A DNA stretch of 5,871 nt from Sedimentisphaerales bacterium (GTDB lineage: Bacteria > Planctomycetota > Phycisphaerae > Sedimentisphaerales > SM23-30): NCBI GenBank assembly GCA_016932145.1, contig JAFGDI010000005.1, positions 1 through 5,871 of the forward strand, read 5' to 3'. Below the pieces are notes generated by a model. It did not search any database. It was given only the letters and a program-made list of their open reading frames with translations, and was not told where the DNA came from. Both the position numbers and the translations under genes were made by a program. This document shows, in pieces, positions 1 through 5,725 of this stretch (within the stretch, counting starts at the first letter, position 1; each line of letters starts with the position of its first letter).

Positions 1-1
1 T

Positions 2-835
2 GCTCAAAATGAAAGATACTGGGTAAAGTTCCATTTTAAGACCAATCAGGGCATAAAGTGCCTGCCCCCGGCCGAAGCTGATATGCTGGCTGGCAGTTGT
101 CCGGATCATCATGCCAAAGAGCTGTTCAATGCTATAGCCAAAGGTCAGTTCCCCTCCTGGACGCTATATGTGCAGATCATGCCCGAAGCAGACGCTGACA
201 ATTATCGCTGGAACCCGTTTGACCTGACCAAGGTCTGGCCACATGGCGATTATCCGCTGATCCAGGTTGGCACCCTGGAAATGAACCGCAATTGTACAAA
301 TTATTATGCCCAGATCGAGCAGGCGGCCTTTTCGCCGGGCAATGTTGTGCCGGGCATAAGTTTCTCGCCAGATAAAATGCTCCAGGCCCGGATCTTTTCC
401 TATGCCGATGCCCAGCGATATCGTCTGGGTACAAATTACGAGTTATTGCCGGTGAATTGCCCGCATGCGACAAAAGCCTGCAATTATCAGAGAGATGGTC
501 AGATGCGTTGTGATGATAATGGCGGCGATTCGGTGAATTATGAGCCCAATAGCTTTGGCGGTCCTGAGGCCGACCCATCTGTGGCCGAACCGCCCATGAA
601 GATCAAGGGTGATGCTGCCCGCTATGAGCAGAAACGCGGGGTTGATGATGATTATGTTCAGCCGGGTAATCTCTTCCGGCTGATGAGCCCGGCTCAGCAG
701 GATCATCTCATGGATAATATAGTGGGCAGTCTGAAAAAAGCCCCGGTAGAGATACAAAAGAAAATGATAGAGCATTTCAGCCGGGCCGATAAAAAATACG
801 GTTCAGGCATAACTCAGAGATTAGGTTTGGCCTGA
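2..835 (+). CDS. katA: Haem catalase, small-subunit type, C-terminal part (5' end outside the window)
   Basis: Breaks down hydrogen peroxide to water and oxygen; typical monofunctional haem catalase of the cytoplasm. The reading frame is open from base 2, so the start lies upstream; the ATG at 83 is an internal methionine. The 277 visible residues match the second half of the family. They include a beta-barrel segment (YWVKFHFKTNQGIK), the very conserved NPFDLTKVWPHGDYPLI, NRN followed by NYYAQIEQAAFSP, and PGISFSPDKMLQ. The proximal haem segment RIFSYADAQRYRLG has its tyrosine ligand codon at 401-403 and the supporting arginine at 389-391. The distal His and Asn would lie in the missing N-terminal part. 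The protein ends at ...QRLGLA with no flavodoxin-like extension, which points to a small-subunit (about 480-500 residue) enzyme. The family is certain; the symbol katA is the usual one for this type but paralogue naming is a guess. It is followed by its own terminator, so it is probably separate from lemA. Confidence 0.96.
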   Translation, partial: AQNERYWVKFHFKTNQGIKCLPPAEADMLAGSCPDHHAKELFNAIAKGQFPSWTLYVQIMPEADADNYRWNPFDLTKVWPHGDYPLIQVGTLEMNRNCTNYYAQIEQAAFSPGNVVPGISFSPDKMLQARIFSYADAQRYRLGTNYELLPVNCPHATKACNYQRDGQMRCDDNGGDSVNYEPNSFGGPEADPSVAEPPMKIKGDAARYEQKRGVDDDYVQPGNLFRLMSPAQQDHLMDNIVGSLKKAPVEIQKKMIEHFSRADKKYGSGITQRLGLA

Positions 836-900
836 GTTTGCCGCGATCATAAACATTAATGTTTTTTTGCAGTGATTAACCCAAACTGGTCGATTATAAT

Positions 901-940
901 GGGCATGAAGGTTTAAGAGACTTTCATGCCCTGTTTTTTT
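901..940 (+). terminator. Rho-independent terminator after the catalase gene
   Basis: An 11-base-pair stem is formed by 901-911 (GGGCATGAAGG) and 921-931 (CTTTCATGCCC), with one G-T wobble and a 9-base loop. It is followed directly by TGTTTTTTT (932-940). It lies 65 bases after the catalase stop and 95 bases before lemA, so it should insulate the two genes. Confidence 0.9.
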
Positions 941-943
941 ATC

Positions 944-965
944 TCGGTATTCAGGCAAGTACCGA
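944..965. promoter_or_regulatory. Small inverted repeat upstream of lemA, possible protein-binding site
   Basis: TCGGTA (944-949) and TACCGA (960-965) form a perfect 6-base inverted repeat with a 10-base spacer, in the short gap between the catalase terminator and lemA. The spacing is about two helical half-sites. I see no clear -35/-10 pair beside it, so a regulatory role is only a possibility. Confidence 0.15.
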
Positions 966-1035
966 TGTAGATCAGGACTGAGTTTTTAGAATTAACTGCA
1001 AAACAAGACATTCCAGCCCCCCGGAGATCATAATT

Positions 1036-1581
1036 ATGGCGATCTATTTAGGTATTATTGCTTTCATATTGATCATTTTTATAGCTGTTTACAATTCTCT
1101 GATCGGCAAAAAGAATATGGTGGAAAATGCCTATTCGAGTATTGATGTTATGCTGAAAAAGAGATTTGACCTGATCCCCAATCTGGTAGCAACAGTAAAG
1201 GGATATATGGTCCATGAAAATGAAACTCTGACAAAAGTAACTGAGATGCGAGCCAAAGCCATGTCCGGCACCCTGACCAGCGATCAGGCTGTAGAGCTGG
1301 ATAATATGCTGGGCCGGATCATGGTATCGGTGGAGAAATATCCTGACCTGAAGGCAAGTAGCAATTTTTTACAGCTCCAGGGTTCATTAAATGAGATCGA
1401 AGAGCAGCTTTCAGCCTCGCGTCGGGCCTTTAATGCTGCGGTGCTGGATTACAATAATGCTATTGAGATGTTCCCCAGCAATCTGGTGGCTAATATGATA
1501 AATTATAAAACCAGACAAATGTTCGAGATAGCATCGACAGAACGAAATAATCCTGATGTCGGCAACCTGTTCCGGAACTGA
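1036..1581 (+). CDS. lemA: LemA family membrane protein
   Basis: Membrane-anchored helical protein of the LemA family. The family is widespread and its biochemical role is poorly defined; members often sit beside TPM-domain or peptidase genes and are linked to envelope processes. The 181-residue length is normal. An N-terminal membrane helix spans about residues 2-23. The hallmark block RFDLIPNLVATVKGYMVHE is at residues 43-61. A second conserved block runs from about 99 to 152 and includes LQLQGSLNEIEEQLSASRR and FNAAVLDYNNAIEMFPSN. The remainder is predicted as long helices outside the membrane. The ATG at 1036 is preceded by GGAG at 1022-1025, ten bases upstream. The stop at 1579-1581 is followed almost at once by a repeat-element end. 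The usual TPM or protease partner is not downstream here; the next gene is a regulator 531 bases away. Family assignment is very secure, cellular role is not. Confidence 0.95.
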   Translation: MAIYLGIIAFILIIFIAVYNSLIGKKNMVENAYSSIDVMLKKRFDLIPNLVATVKGYMVHENETLTKVTEMRAKAMSGTLTSDQAVELDNMLGRIMVSVEKYPDLKASSNFLQLQGSLNEIEEQLSASRRAFNAAVLDYNNAIEMFPSNLVANMINYKTRQMFEIASTERNNPDVGNLFRN

Positions 1582-1588
1582 ATATTTC

Positions 1589-1636
1589 GTAATTGTTCAC
1601 GCAATTACGGTGAAAAATTAAAAGTTAAAGGTAATG
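1589..1636 (+). repeat. Left end of a GTAAC-type miniature element, right half missing or decayed
   Basis: The 48 bases from 1589 align closely with the left end of the complete element at 4578: GTAAYYGTTCAC, then ATTACGGTGAAAA, TTAAAAGT, AAAGGTAA and GG in the same order. Within it, CGTAATTG (1588-1595) and CAATTACG (1602-1609) form a perfect 8-base stem with a 6-base loop. No matching right end (GTGAAC-type with CTTTTAC-type heptamers) can be found before the next gene, so this is a truncated or eroded copy. It begins 7 bases after the lemA stop. Confidence 0.75.
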
Positions 1637-1824
1637 GTTTCACTGTTGAGGTGCTCCTAAGGCTCGCTGCGCTCGCGATGCTGTTTCGGGACTCTAGGCT
1701 GATTAATTAAAAAACTTAAATCTAAAACCAGCCGGAGCCGGGAAGGTTAAACAGCAACAATTGCATATCTGATAAACTTAAACTGCGATAAAGATCCAGC
1801 GAGTAGTCGAGCGGTATATCCTGC

Positions 1825-1929
1825 CAGAAAGAATTAGCAGCGTAAACGCTGAACTCTTACAGAAAGAATTAGCCCCGAAGCAAGTTCGGGAAACTTTTAC
1901 AAACGCTGAACTCTTAGGGACGCTGAACT
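1825..1929. repeat. Cluster of short interspersed direct repeats
   Basis: CAGAAAGAATTAGC occurs at 1825-1838 and again at 1860-1873. AAACGCTGAACTCTTA occurs at 1844-1859 and 1901-1916, and a shorter third copy, ACGCTGAACT, is at 1920-1929. The units alternate rather than forming a simple tandem array. CAGCGT/ACGCTG (1838-1851) and CCCGAA/TTCGGG (1874-1890) add two small perfect hairpins. The origin of the block is unknown; it could be the scrambled interior of a mobile element. Confidence 0.7.
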
Positions 1930-1983
1930 TTTTACAAAAGTATCGGTTTTGGGCGGGTAATTATTGGTTTGCAAAGATTTTCC

Positions 1984-2022
1984 CTAAAATTCGGTTGATT
2001 TTAGCCTGCTATTTAATAAAAT
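1984..2022 (+). promoter_or_regulatory. Possible sigma-70-type promoter overlapped by an operator-like inverted repeat, for the GntR gene
   Basis: TTGATT (1995-2000) and TAAAAT (2017-2022), separated by 16 bases, resemble -35 and -10 boxes (4/6 and 5/6 matches to consensus). The perfect inverted repeat CTAAAAT (1984-1990) / ATTTTAG (1998-2004) with a 7-base spacer covers the -35 box. A regulator bound there could block the promoter, as in self-regulated GntR genes. The region is AT-rich, so chance matches are possible. Confidence 0.3.
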
Positions 2023-2112
2023 CATAAAAGGTAGGCCCTGATAAGGGTTTATTGAACATGGATGGAACAAAAAGTGTAAATCACTCTCAAATTACGACAA
2101 GGAGTTATTATT

Positions 2113-3444
2113 ATGCCAGAATCAAAGGCTATGCCAATTCACAGACAAATAGCCGAGGAAGTTCGTCGCCAGATATCCAGCGGAGAACTGCGGCCAGGTC
2201 AGAAGATACCCTCAGAACGACAGATCGCTATCGAGTTCAATGCTTCAAGGGCGACAGTACGAACTGCATTACAACATATTGAGCAAGAAGGACTTATAAC
2301 TCGACGGGATCGTCGCAGCGCCATTGTGACCATAAAAAGGGATCTGACTCCCAGCCTGAGAATAGCATGCAGTAGTTCCTTACTGGCCAGATTATTCCGT
2401 AAGTTATCTGACAAGCAGCTGCTGCCACACCGAACCCAGATAAGCATAGTTGATATGCGTCAGCCCGAAGCCCTGACACAATTGTCTTCTGGCACAACCA
2501 GCGGAGCAGACATTCTGGTTTGTAATTTTGAATATGCAGGATGTGTCTGGGATCAGCCAGAGCTGTTCAAGCCATTTTCACCTGCTCTGGTAAGTGATGT
2601 GAATATTCCCGAGAAGCTCAGAAGTAAATTTACGGTAAATGGCAAACTTACCGGCATACCCTGCGGCATATCGCCGATGGTCCTTTACTATAATAAGGAT
2701 ATGCTGGCAGAAAAAGGGCTTAGTATCCCTGCCGGTGAATGGCATTGGGATCAATTACTCGAGATAGCTCGCCAAACGGTAAAGCCCGGCAGATTTGGCT
2801 TCCAGATCATTCCCCGCTTTAGTCATTTCGCTGCTTTGGTGTCATGTTTTGGCGGCGAATTATTTGATGGTTACGGTAAGATAAATACCGAGAGTATGCC
2901 GGTTATCAAAACTGCTATGGCATTTATCCAGAAGCAGGTGGCAGAAGGTATCGTACCTCGTCTGAGTAAAGAGGCCCAGGTCAATCTTTTCGCCCAGAAA
3001 CGCTGTGTTATGGCTATTGATGGCATTGGTGCCATGAATACCTATAAAGAAGCTCTGGGCGATAGTTGCGGCATGGCCTGCTTACCCGGCTCACGCAGCG
3101 GTTCGAGCATTACCGGCGGATTTGTAGTACTGGCTATGCGTAACCAGGAAGAAAATCAACTGATCGAAGATGTCATTCGCAACCTTCTGATACTTCGCCA
3201 TCAGCAGATAATAGCCGGTAGCGGCCTGTTAATGCCAGTGCACGGCAGTGTACTAAACTTTGAGGGAATGAAAGCCGCTGGCCTTTCCGATGAAGTGTCC
3301 GGCGTTTTTGCAGCTCAGACCAGAGATGCGGCCCCTGCTAATGTTCCCTGCACAGTAGCGGCAACCAACAGTTTCCAGGATATACTCTACGAATTATGGA
3401 TGGGCACAGATACCATTGAAAATCTGTGCAGTCGCTTATCCTGA
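2113..3444 (+). CDS. GntR-type DNA-binding regulator fused to a family 1 solute-binding (sugar-sensing) domain
   Basis: Predicted cytoplasmic transcription factor of 443 residues. Residues about 8-75 are a GntR winged helix-turn-helix: PIHRQIAEEVRRQISSGELR, PGQKIPSERQIAIEF, recognition helix ASRATVRTALQHIEQEGLI, then a short wing. Residues about 82-430 have the fold of ABC-transporter family 1 substrate-binding proteins (MalE-like). The clearest signature is VNGKLTGIPCGISPMVLYYN, followed by KDMLAEKGLSIPAGEWHWDQ. There is no signal peptide or membrane helix, so the binding domain acts inside the cell as an effector sensor, most likely for a sugar or oligosaccharide; this is inferred from the fold. 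The ATG at 2113 is set by AAGGAG at 2099-2104, eight bases upstream. No transporter or glycoside hydrolase gene is in view, so its targets are unknown. GntR plus binding-protein architecture is far rarer than the FCD, UTRA or MocR types. Family call is firm; ligand unknown. Confidence 0.92.
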   Translation: MPESKAMPIHRQIAEEVRRQISSGELRPGQKIPSERQIAIEFNASRATVRTALQHIEQEGLITRRDRRSAIVTIKRDLTPSLRIACSSSLLARLFRKLSDKQLLPHRTQISIVDMRQPEALTQLSSGTTSGADILVCNFEYAGCVWDQPELFKPFSPALVSDVNIPEKLRSKFTVNGKLTGIPCGISPMVLYYNKDMLAEKGLSIPAGEWHWDQLLEIARQTVKPGRFGFQIIPRFSHFAALVSCFGGELFDGYGKINTESMPVIKTAMAFIQKQVAEGIVPRLSKEAQVNLFAQKRCVMAIDGIGAMNTYKEALGDSCGMACLPGSRSGSSITGGFVVLAMRNQEENQLIEDVIRNLLILRHQQIIAGSGLLMPVHGSVLNFEGMKAAGLSDEVSGVFAAQTRDAAPANVPCTVAATNSFQDILYELWMGTDTIENLCSRLS

Positions 3445-3451
3445 TAACAAC

Positions 3452-3605
3452 AAAAGAAGTAAAAAGTAACAAGAAATAAGTTAAGGTTTCGCCTTTGGCG
3501 AGTCTGTTTTAAGCAGGATTTGCCTGCGTTTGAATTAGTCTCGGCCAAAGGCCGAATCCTGAGCTTGTTACTTGTTACTTATTACTTTTTATATATTACT
3601 TCTTC
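3452..3605. repeat. Palindromic miniature element between the GntR and VWA genes, flanked by an 8-base direct repeat
   Basis: The left arm (3452-3480, AAAAGAAGTAAAAAGTAACA onward) is matched in reverse complement by the right arm (3564-3605, ending ATTACTTCTTC). Both arms consist of 7-base units of the TAANAAG type. The core (3481-3563) contains three small hairpins: TCGCC-TTT-GGCGA (3489-3501), GCAGG/CCTGC (3513-3527) and TCGGCC-AAA-GGCCGA (3541-3555). ATAACAAC flanks the element at 3444-3451 and 3606-3613, as expected for a target-site duplication. Unlike its relatives it lacks the GTAACCGTTCAC tips. It begins 7 bases after the GntR stop and ends about 25 bases before the VWA start, so it forms the VWA mRNA leader. 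Confidence 0.75.
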
Positions 3606-3629
3606 ATAACAACCCGGTCTATATTGCCA

Positions 3630-4550
3630 ATGGAAAAGAGTGAAAAGAAATCTAAGAAGAACCTTTTCTTACGCAGCGCAGAATTCTCTGCTATCGGCTG
3701 GGGAGTGTCACTACTGCTGCACATATTGATTATTGGCTCCCTTATGTTCCTGACCTTTTCGCATTTTCTGGCTGACAGATCCGGCAGTGACCAGGCCTTC
3801 ACCGTAGAGCTTACAGATGCCTCAGGTCAGGCTCAGGATATGCCCGGACTTGCACCGGCAACAGTAAGCAGTTCTGCAAATGGTCAGTCAGGTGAAATTA
3901 CTGCCCTTATTTCCGGGCCAATAAGCGATCAGCCCATAATACTTACGGAAACGGCGCTTGCCGAAACAGAGATATCATCACAGAGCACAGAGCTTCAGGC
4001 GACGCTGGCTGAGCCGGGATCATTCAATGATTCATTGTCTGGCTCTGACACTTCAGGCTCGGCTGGTTTTTTTGGATTATCTGACAGCGGCTCTGGCTTT
4101 GTATATGTAATAGATCACTCTGGCAGTATGGAAGGTGAAAAGATATCTGCTGCATTAAGAGAGCTCAGCAGGTCAATAAAGGCTCTGGATAACAATGTTA
4201 AATTCTATCTGGTCTTTTATAGTGACACCTGTCTGGCAATGCCTGCATCCTCTCTTATACCGGCAAATCAGCAGAATAAAGCCAGATATCTCGAATGGGC
4301 CCAAACGGTAACTGCACAGGGAGGCACTAACCCCATAGAAGCTATGCAACTGGCTATCTCGCTCAAGCCGGATGTTATATGGCTTCTTTCTGATGGAGAA
4401 TTTGCCCCGGAAGCGGCCGGTACGATAAAACAGGCCAACAGAAGAAAAATAAAGATCAATACTCTGGCTTTTGGCGCCGGTGCCGGCCAGGCACAACTGC
4501 AACAGATAGCGGCACAAAACTATGGTAAATTCAAGTTCGTTCAATTCTGA
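3630..4550 (+). CDS. VWA-domain protein with a TonB-like N-terminal membrane anchor
   Basis: Single-pass membrane protein of 306 residues. The N-terminus is lysine-rich (MEKSEKKSKKN), so it should stay in the cytoplasm. A membrane helix spans about residues 22-47 and contains SLLLH (S27, H31), the SxxxH pattern of TonB transmembrane helices that contact ExbB/ExbD. A low-complexity Ser/Gly/acidic linker covers about 50-145. The VWA domain runs from about 147 to the end and has a complete metal-binding (MIDAS) site: DHSGS (D162, S164, S166), the Thr of GGTNP (T233) and the Asp of LLSDGE (D255). It should bind Mg or Mn and a protein ligand in the periplasm. There is no TonB C-terminal domain. 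The ATG at 3630 was chosen; a TTG at 3624 would add two residues. Neither has a clear ribosome-binding site. An exbB-like gene follows, which supports a motor partnership; function is inferred. Confidence 0.9.
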   Translation: MEKSEKKSKKNLFLRSAEFSAIGWGVSLLLHILIIGSLMFLTFSHFLADRSGSDQAFTVELTDASGQAQDMPGLAPATVSSSANGQSGEITALISGPISDQPIILTETALAETEISSQSTELQATLAEPGSFNDSLSGSDTSGSAGFFGLSDSGSGFVYVIDHSGSMEGEKISAALRELSRSIKALDNNVKFYLVFYSDTCLAMPASSLIPANQQNKARYLEWAQTVTAQGGTNPIEAMQLAISLKPDVIWLLSDGEFAPEAAGTIKQANRRKIKINTLAFGAGAGQAQLQQIAAQNYGKFKFVQF

Positions 4551-4577
4551 CAAGTTCAGACAAAGATATCAATAAAT

Positions 4578-4720
4578 GTAACCGTTCACACCATTACGGT
4601 GAAAAGTTAAAAGTAAAAGGTAAAAGGTACGCGAAGCTTTTAAATTATGATCAGTTTCTCCGCAGGTGAGTATCCTTTACTTTTAACCTTTTACTTTTTA
4701 CAATAACCGTGAACGGTTAC
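4578..4720. mobile_element. 143-base miniature inverted-repeat element with perfect 12-base ends and an 8-base target duplication
   Basis: GTAACCGTTCAC (4578-4589) and GTGAACGGTTAC (4709-4720) are perfect 12-base inverted ends. Immediately outside them, CAATAAAT occurs at 4570-4577 and 4721-4728, an exact 8-base direct repeat as left by transposition. The inner arms are degenerate heptamers: TTAAAAG, TAAAAGG, TAAAAGG on the left, and TAAAAAG, TAAAAGG, TTAAAAG on the reverse complement of the right. The core of about 45 bases has no open frame. GTAA ends plus 8-base duplications are features I recall for the IS66 family, so this may be a non-autonomous derivative; no transposase is in the window. 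It fills most of the gap between the VWA and exbB-like genes. Confidence 0.85.
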
Positions 4721-4782
4721 CAATAAATAATGTTTTAGCAACACAACAATAAATTCAGATTAAACAAGACCCGGACCTGGCA

Positions 4783-5493
4783 ATGAATAAATACTTAATT
4801 ATATTAGCGACACTTATTACTGGTTCACTATCACTGGCACAGACAGACGCTGCGGCAATACAGAGCGTTTCTGTCTGGGATACGATCTCATCAGGAGGCA
4901 TTATCGGCTATGCGATACTCTGCATGAGCCTTTGTGCCGTAGCATTAGTGATAGAAAATTTTCTCTCTATAAGAAATTCGGTGCTATTGCCGGAAGATCA
5001 TCTGGCAGAAATTAGTGAACATATCAAAAAGAATGAGATTAAAGAAGCTCTGGATTACTGCAAAACCAATGTTAGTTTTATCGCGATAATTATCAGTGCC
5101 GGCCTTCATCAGTATGCAGATCACGCTAACTGGAAAGATATCGAAAAGAGCATTGAAGATAACGCCCGCCGCCAGTCCGGCAGGTTCTATCGTAAATTAG
5201 AATATCTTACCTTTATTGCCGCCAGTGCCCCCATGCTGGGCCTGCTGGGAACCGTAAGCGGTATGATGTCTGCCTTTAAGGGCATAGCCATAGTTGAAGG
5301 AGCAGCCCGCTCGTCTCAGTTAGCAAGTTCCATTTCAGAAGCCCTCGTAACCACTTTCCTGGGCCTGATAGTGGCAATCCCTACCTTGTTTTTCATTTCC
5401 GTATTACGAAACAGGATCGAAACAATCCTCACCGAAGCTGAAGAAATAACTGAGAATATGCTTCGTCCATTAAAACTGCTGCCCAGAAAATAA
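4783..5493 (+). CDS. ExbB/TolQ/MotA-family proton channel protein
   Basis: Inner-membrane subunit of a proton-driven motor; relatives form a pentamer around an ExbD/TolR dimer and power TonB, TolA or flagellar-type rods. It has 236 residues. Residues 1-19 look like a cleavable signal peptide (MNKYLIILATLITGSLSLA). Membrane helix 1 is at about 38-62, a cytoplasmic region at 63-140, helix 2 at about 141-165 with the signature APMLGLLGTVSGMMSAF, and helix 3 at about 183-207 with SISEALVTTFLGLIVAIP. T157 and T191 correspond by motif to the channel-lining threonines of E. coli ExbB (T148, T181). The extra signal peptide is common in ExbB-like proteins outside the enterics. The ATG at 4783 lacks a good ribosome-binding site. 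The preceding gene encodes a VWA protein with a TonB-like helix, the likely client. ExbB versus TolQ cannot be decided, so no symbol is given. Confidence 0.93.
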   Translation: MNKYLIILATLITGSLSLAQTDAAAIQSVSVWDTISSGGIIGYAILCMSLCAVALVIENFLSIRNSVLLPEDHLAEISEHIKKNEIKEALDYCKTNVSFIAIIISAGLHQYADHANWKDIEKSIEDNARRQSGRFYRKLEYLTFIAASAPMLGLLGTVSGMMSAFKGIAIVEGAARSSQLASSISEALVTTFLGLIVAIPTLFFISVLRNRIETILTEAEEITENMLRPLKLLPRK

Positions 5494-5505
5494 CATTAAC
5501 AAAGA

Positions 5506-5725
5506 GTAACTGTTCATGGAAGAATAAATAAGAAATAAGAAATAAGCTCAGGTGTCCCGATGTACATCGGGACCTTGTTTTAAAGGCTTTGCAACCTATC
5601 AGCTCAGCTCAGATTCCAATATTTCCGCAATGACTCGCCATAAAATCAGACAGCTTCGAGCGGAGCGAGATACAAGAGCTATTTCTTATTTCTTGTTACT
5701 TGTTACTGAACCGGTGAACGGTTAC
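5506..5725. mobile_element. 220-base miniature inverted-repeat element, same family as 4578-4720
   Basis: The left end GTAACTGTTCAT (5506-5517) matches the reverse complement of the right end GTGAACGGTTAC (5714-5725) at 10 of 12 bases. AACAAAGA (5498-5505) and AATAAAGA (5726-5733) flank it, a 7/8 match to an 8-base target duplication. The arms consist of heptamers (TAAGAAA, TAAGAAA, TAAGCTC on the left; TAACAAG, TAACAAG, AAATAAG on the right, reverse complement). The core carries a perfect 20-base palindrome and a GAGCGGAGCGAG module. A 77-codon open frame crossing the core has no protein-like features and is rejected. The element occupies most of the gap between the exbB-like and zinc-ribbon genes. 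Confidence 0.82.
5554..5573. repeat. Perfect 20-base palindrome in the core of the 5506-5725 element
   Basis: GTCCCGATGTACATCGGGAC reads identically on both strands with no spacer. It lies just inside the left arm of the miniature element. As RNA it could form a stem with a 4-base loop; as DNA it is a symmetrical site. A similar but non-identical hairpin, CCCGAA/TTCGGG, is at 1874-1890. Confidence 0.9.

Larger units (their letters stand above)
1582..2112. other. 531-base intergenic region rich in degenerate repeats, no credible gene
   Basis: No coding frame in this stretch looks real on either strand. From left to right it holds one end of a repeat element (from 1589), a GC-rich module CTCGCTGCGCTCG at 1663-1675, a block of short direct repeats and small hairpins (1825-1929), and an AT-rich zone with a possible promoter and operator (1984-2022). 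The ribosome-binding site of the GntR gene is at 2099-2104. I see nothing recognisable in about 1685-1820 or 1930-1980. Confidence 0.7.

Noticed and set aside
177..578. 133-codon open frame on the - strand inside the catalase gene
   Set aside because: It lies antisense to highly conserved catalase sequence and its translation is low-complexity and unlike any protein family; it is a shadow.
443..775. 110-codon open frame on the - strand inside the catalase gene
   Set aside because: Shadow of the catalase coding frame; no plausible start context and no recognised motif.
851..864. Palindrome AAACATTAATGTTT followed by a T run, as a second terminator
   Set aside because: The stem is entirely AT-rich apart from two pairs and leaves no room for a normal loop; the GC-containing hairpin at 901-940 is far better.
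895..900. Perfect TATAAT box just before the catalase terminator
   Set aside because: No suitable -35 box lies 16-18 bases upstream, and a transcript started there would begin inside the terminator hairpin.
1825..1929. CRISPR array
   Set aside because: Repeats are only 14-16 bases, alternate in type, have irregular spacing and no cas genes are nearby.
2052..2282. 76-codon open frame overlapping the start of the GntR gene
   Set aside because: It runs out of frame through the winged-helix coding region, and the strong AAGGAG site belongs to the ATG at 2113.
4173..4553. 126-codon open frame antisense to the VWA domain
   Set aside because: The + strand encodes an intact VWA domain with all metal-site residues; the reverse frame has no protein-like pattern.
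4783..5493. ZorA-like (Zorya defence) subunit
   Set aside because: ZorA proteins have a long coiled cytoplasmic tail and are accompanied by ZorB and nuclease or helicase genes; this protein is 236 residues and no such genes are present.
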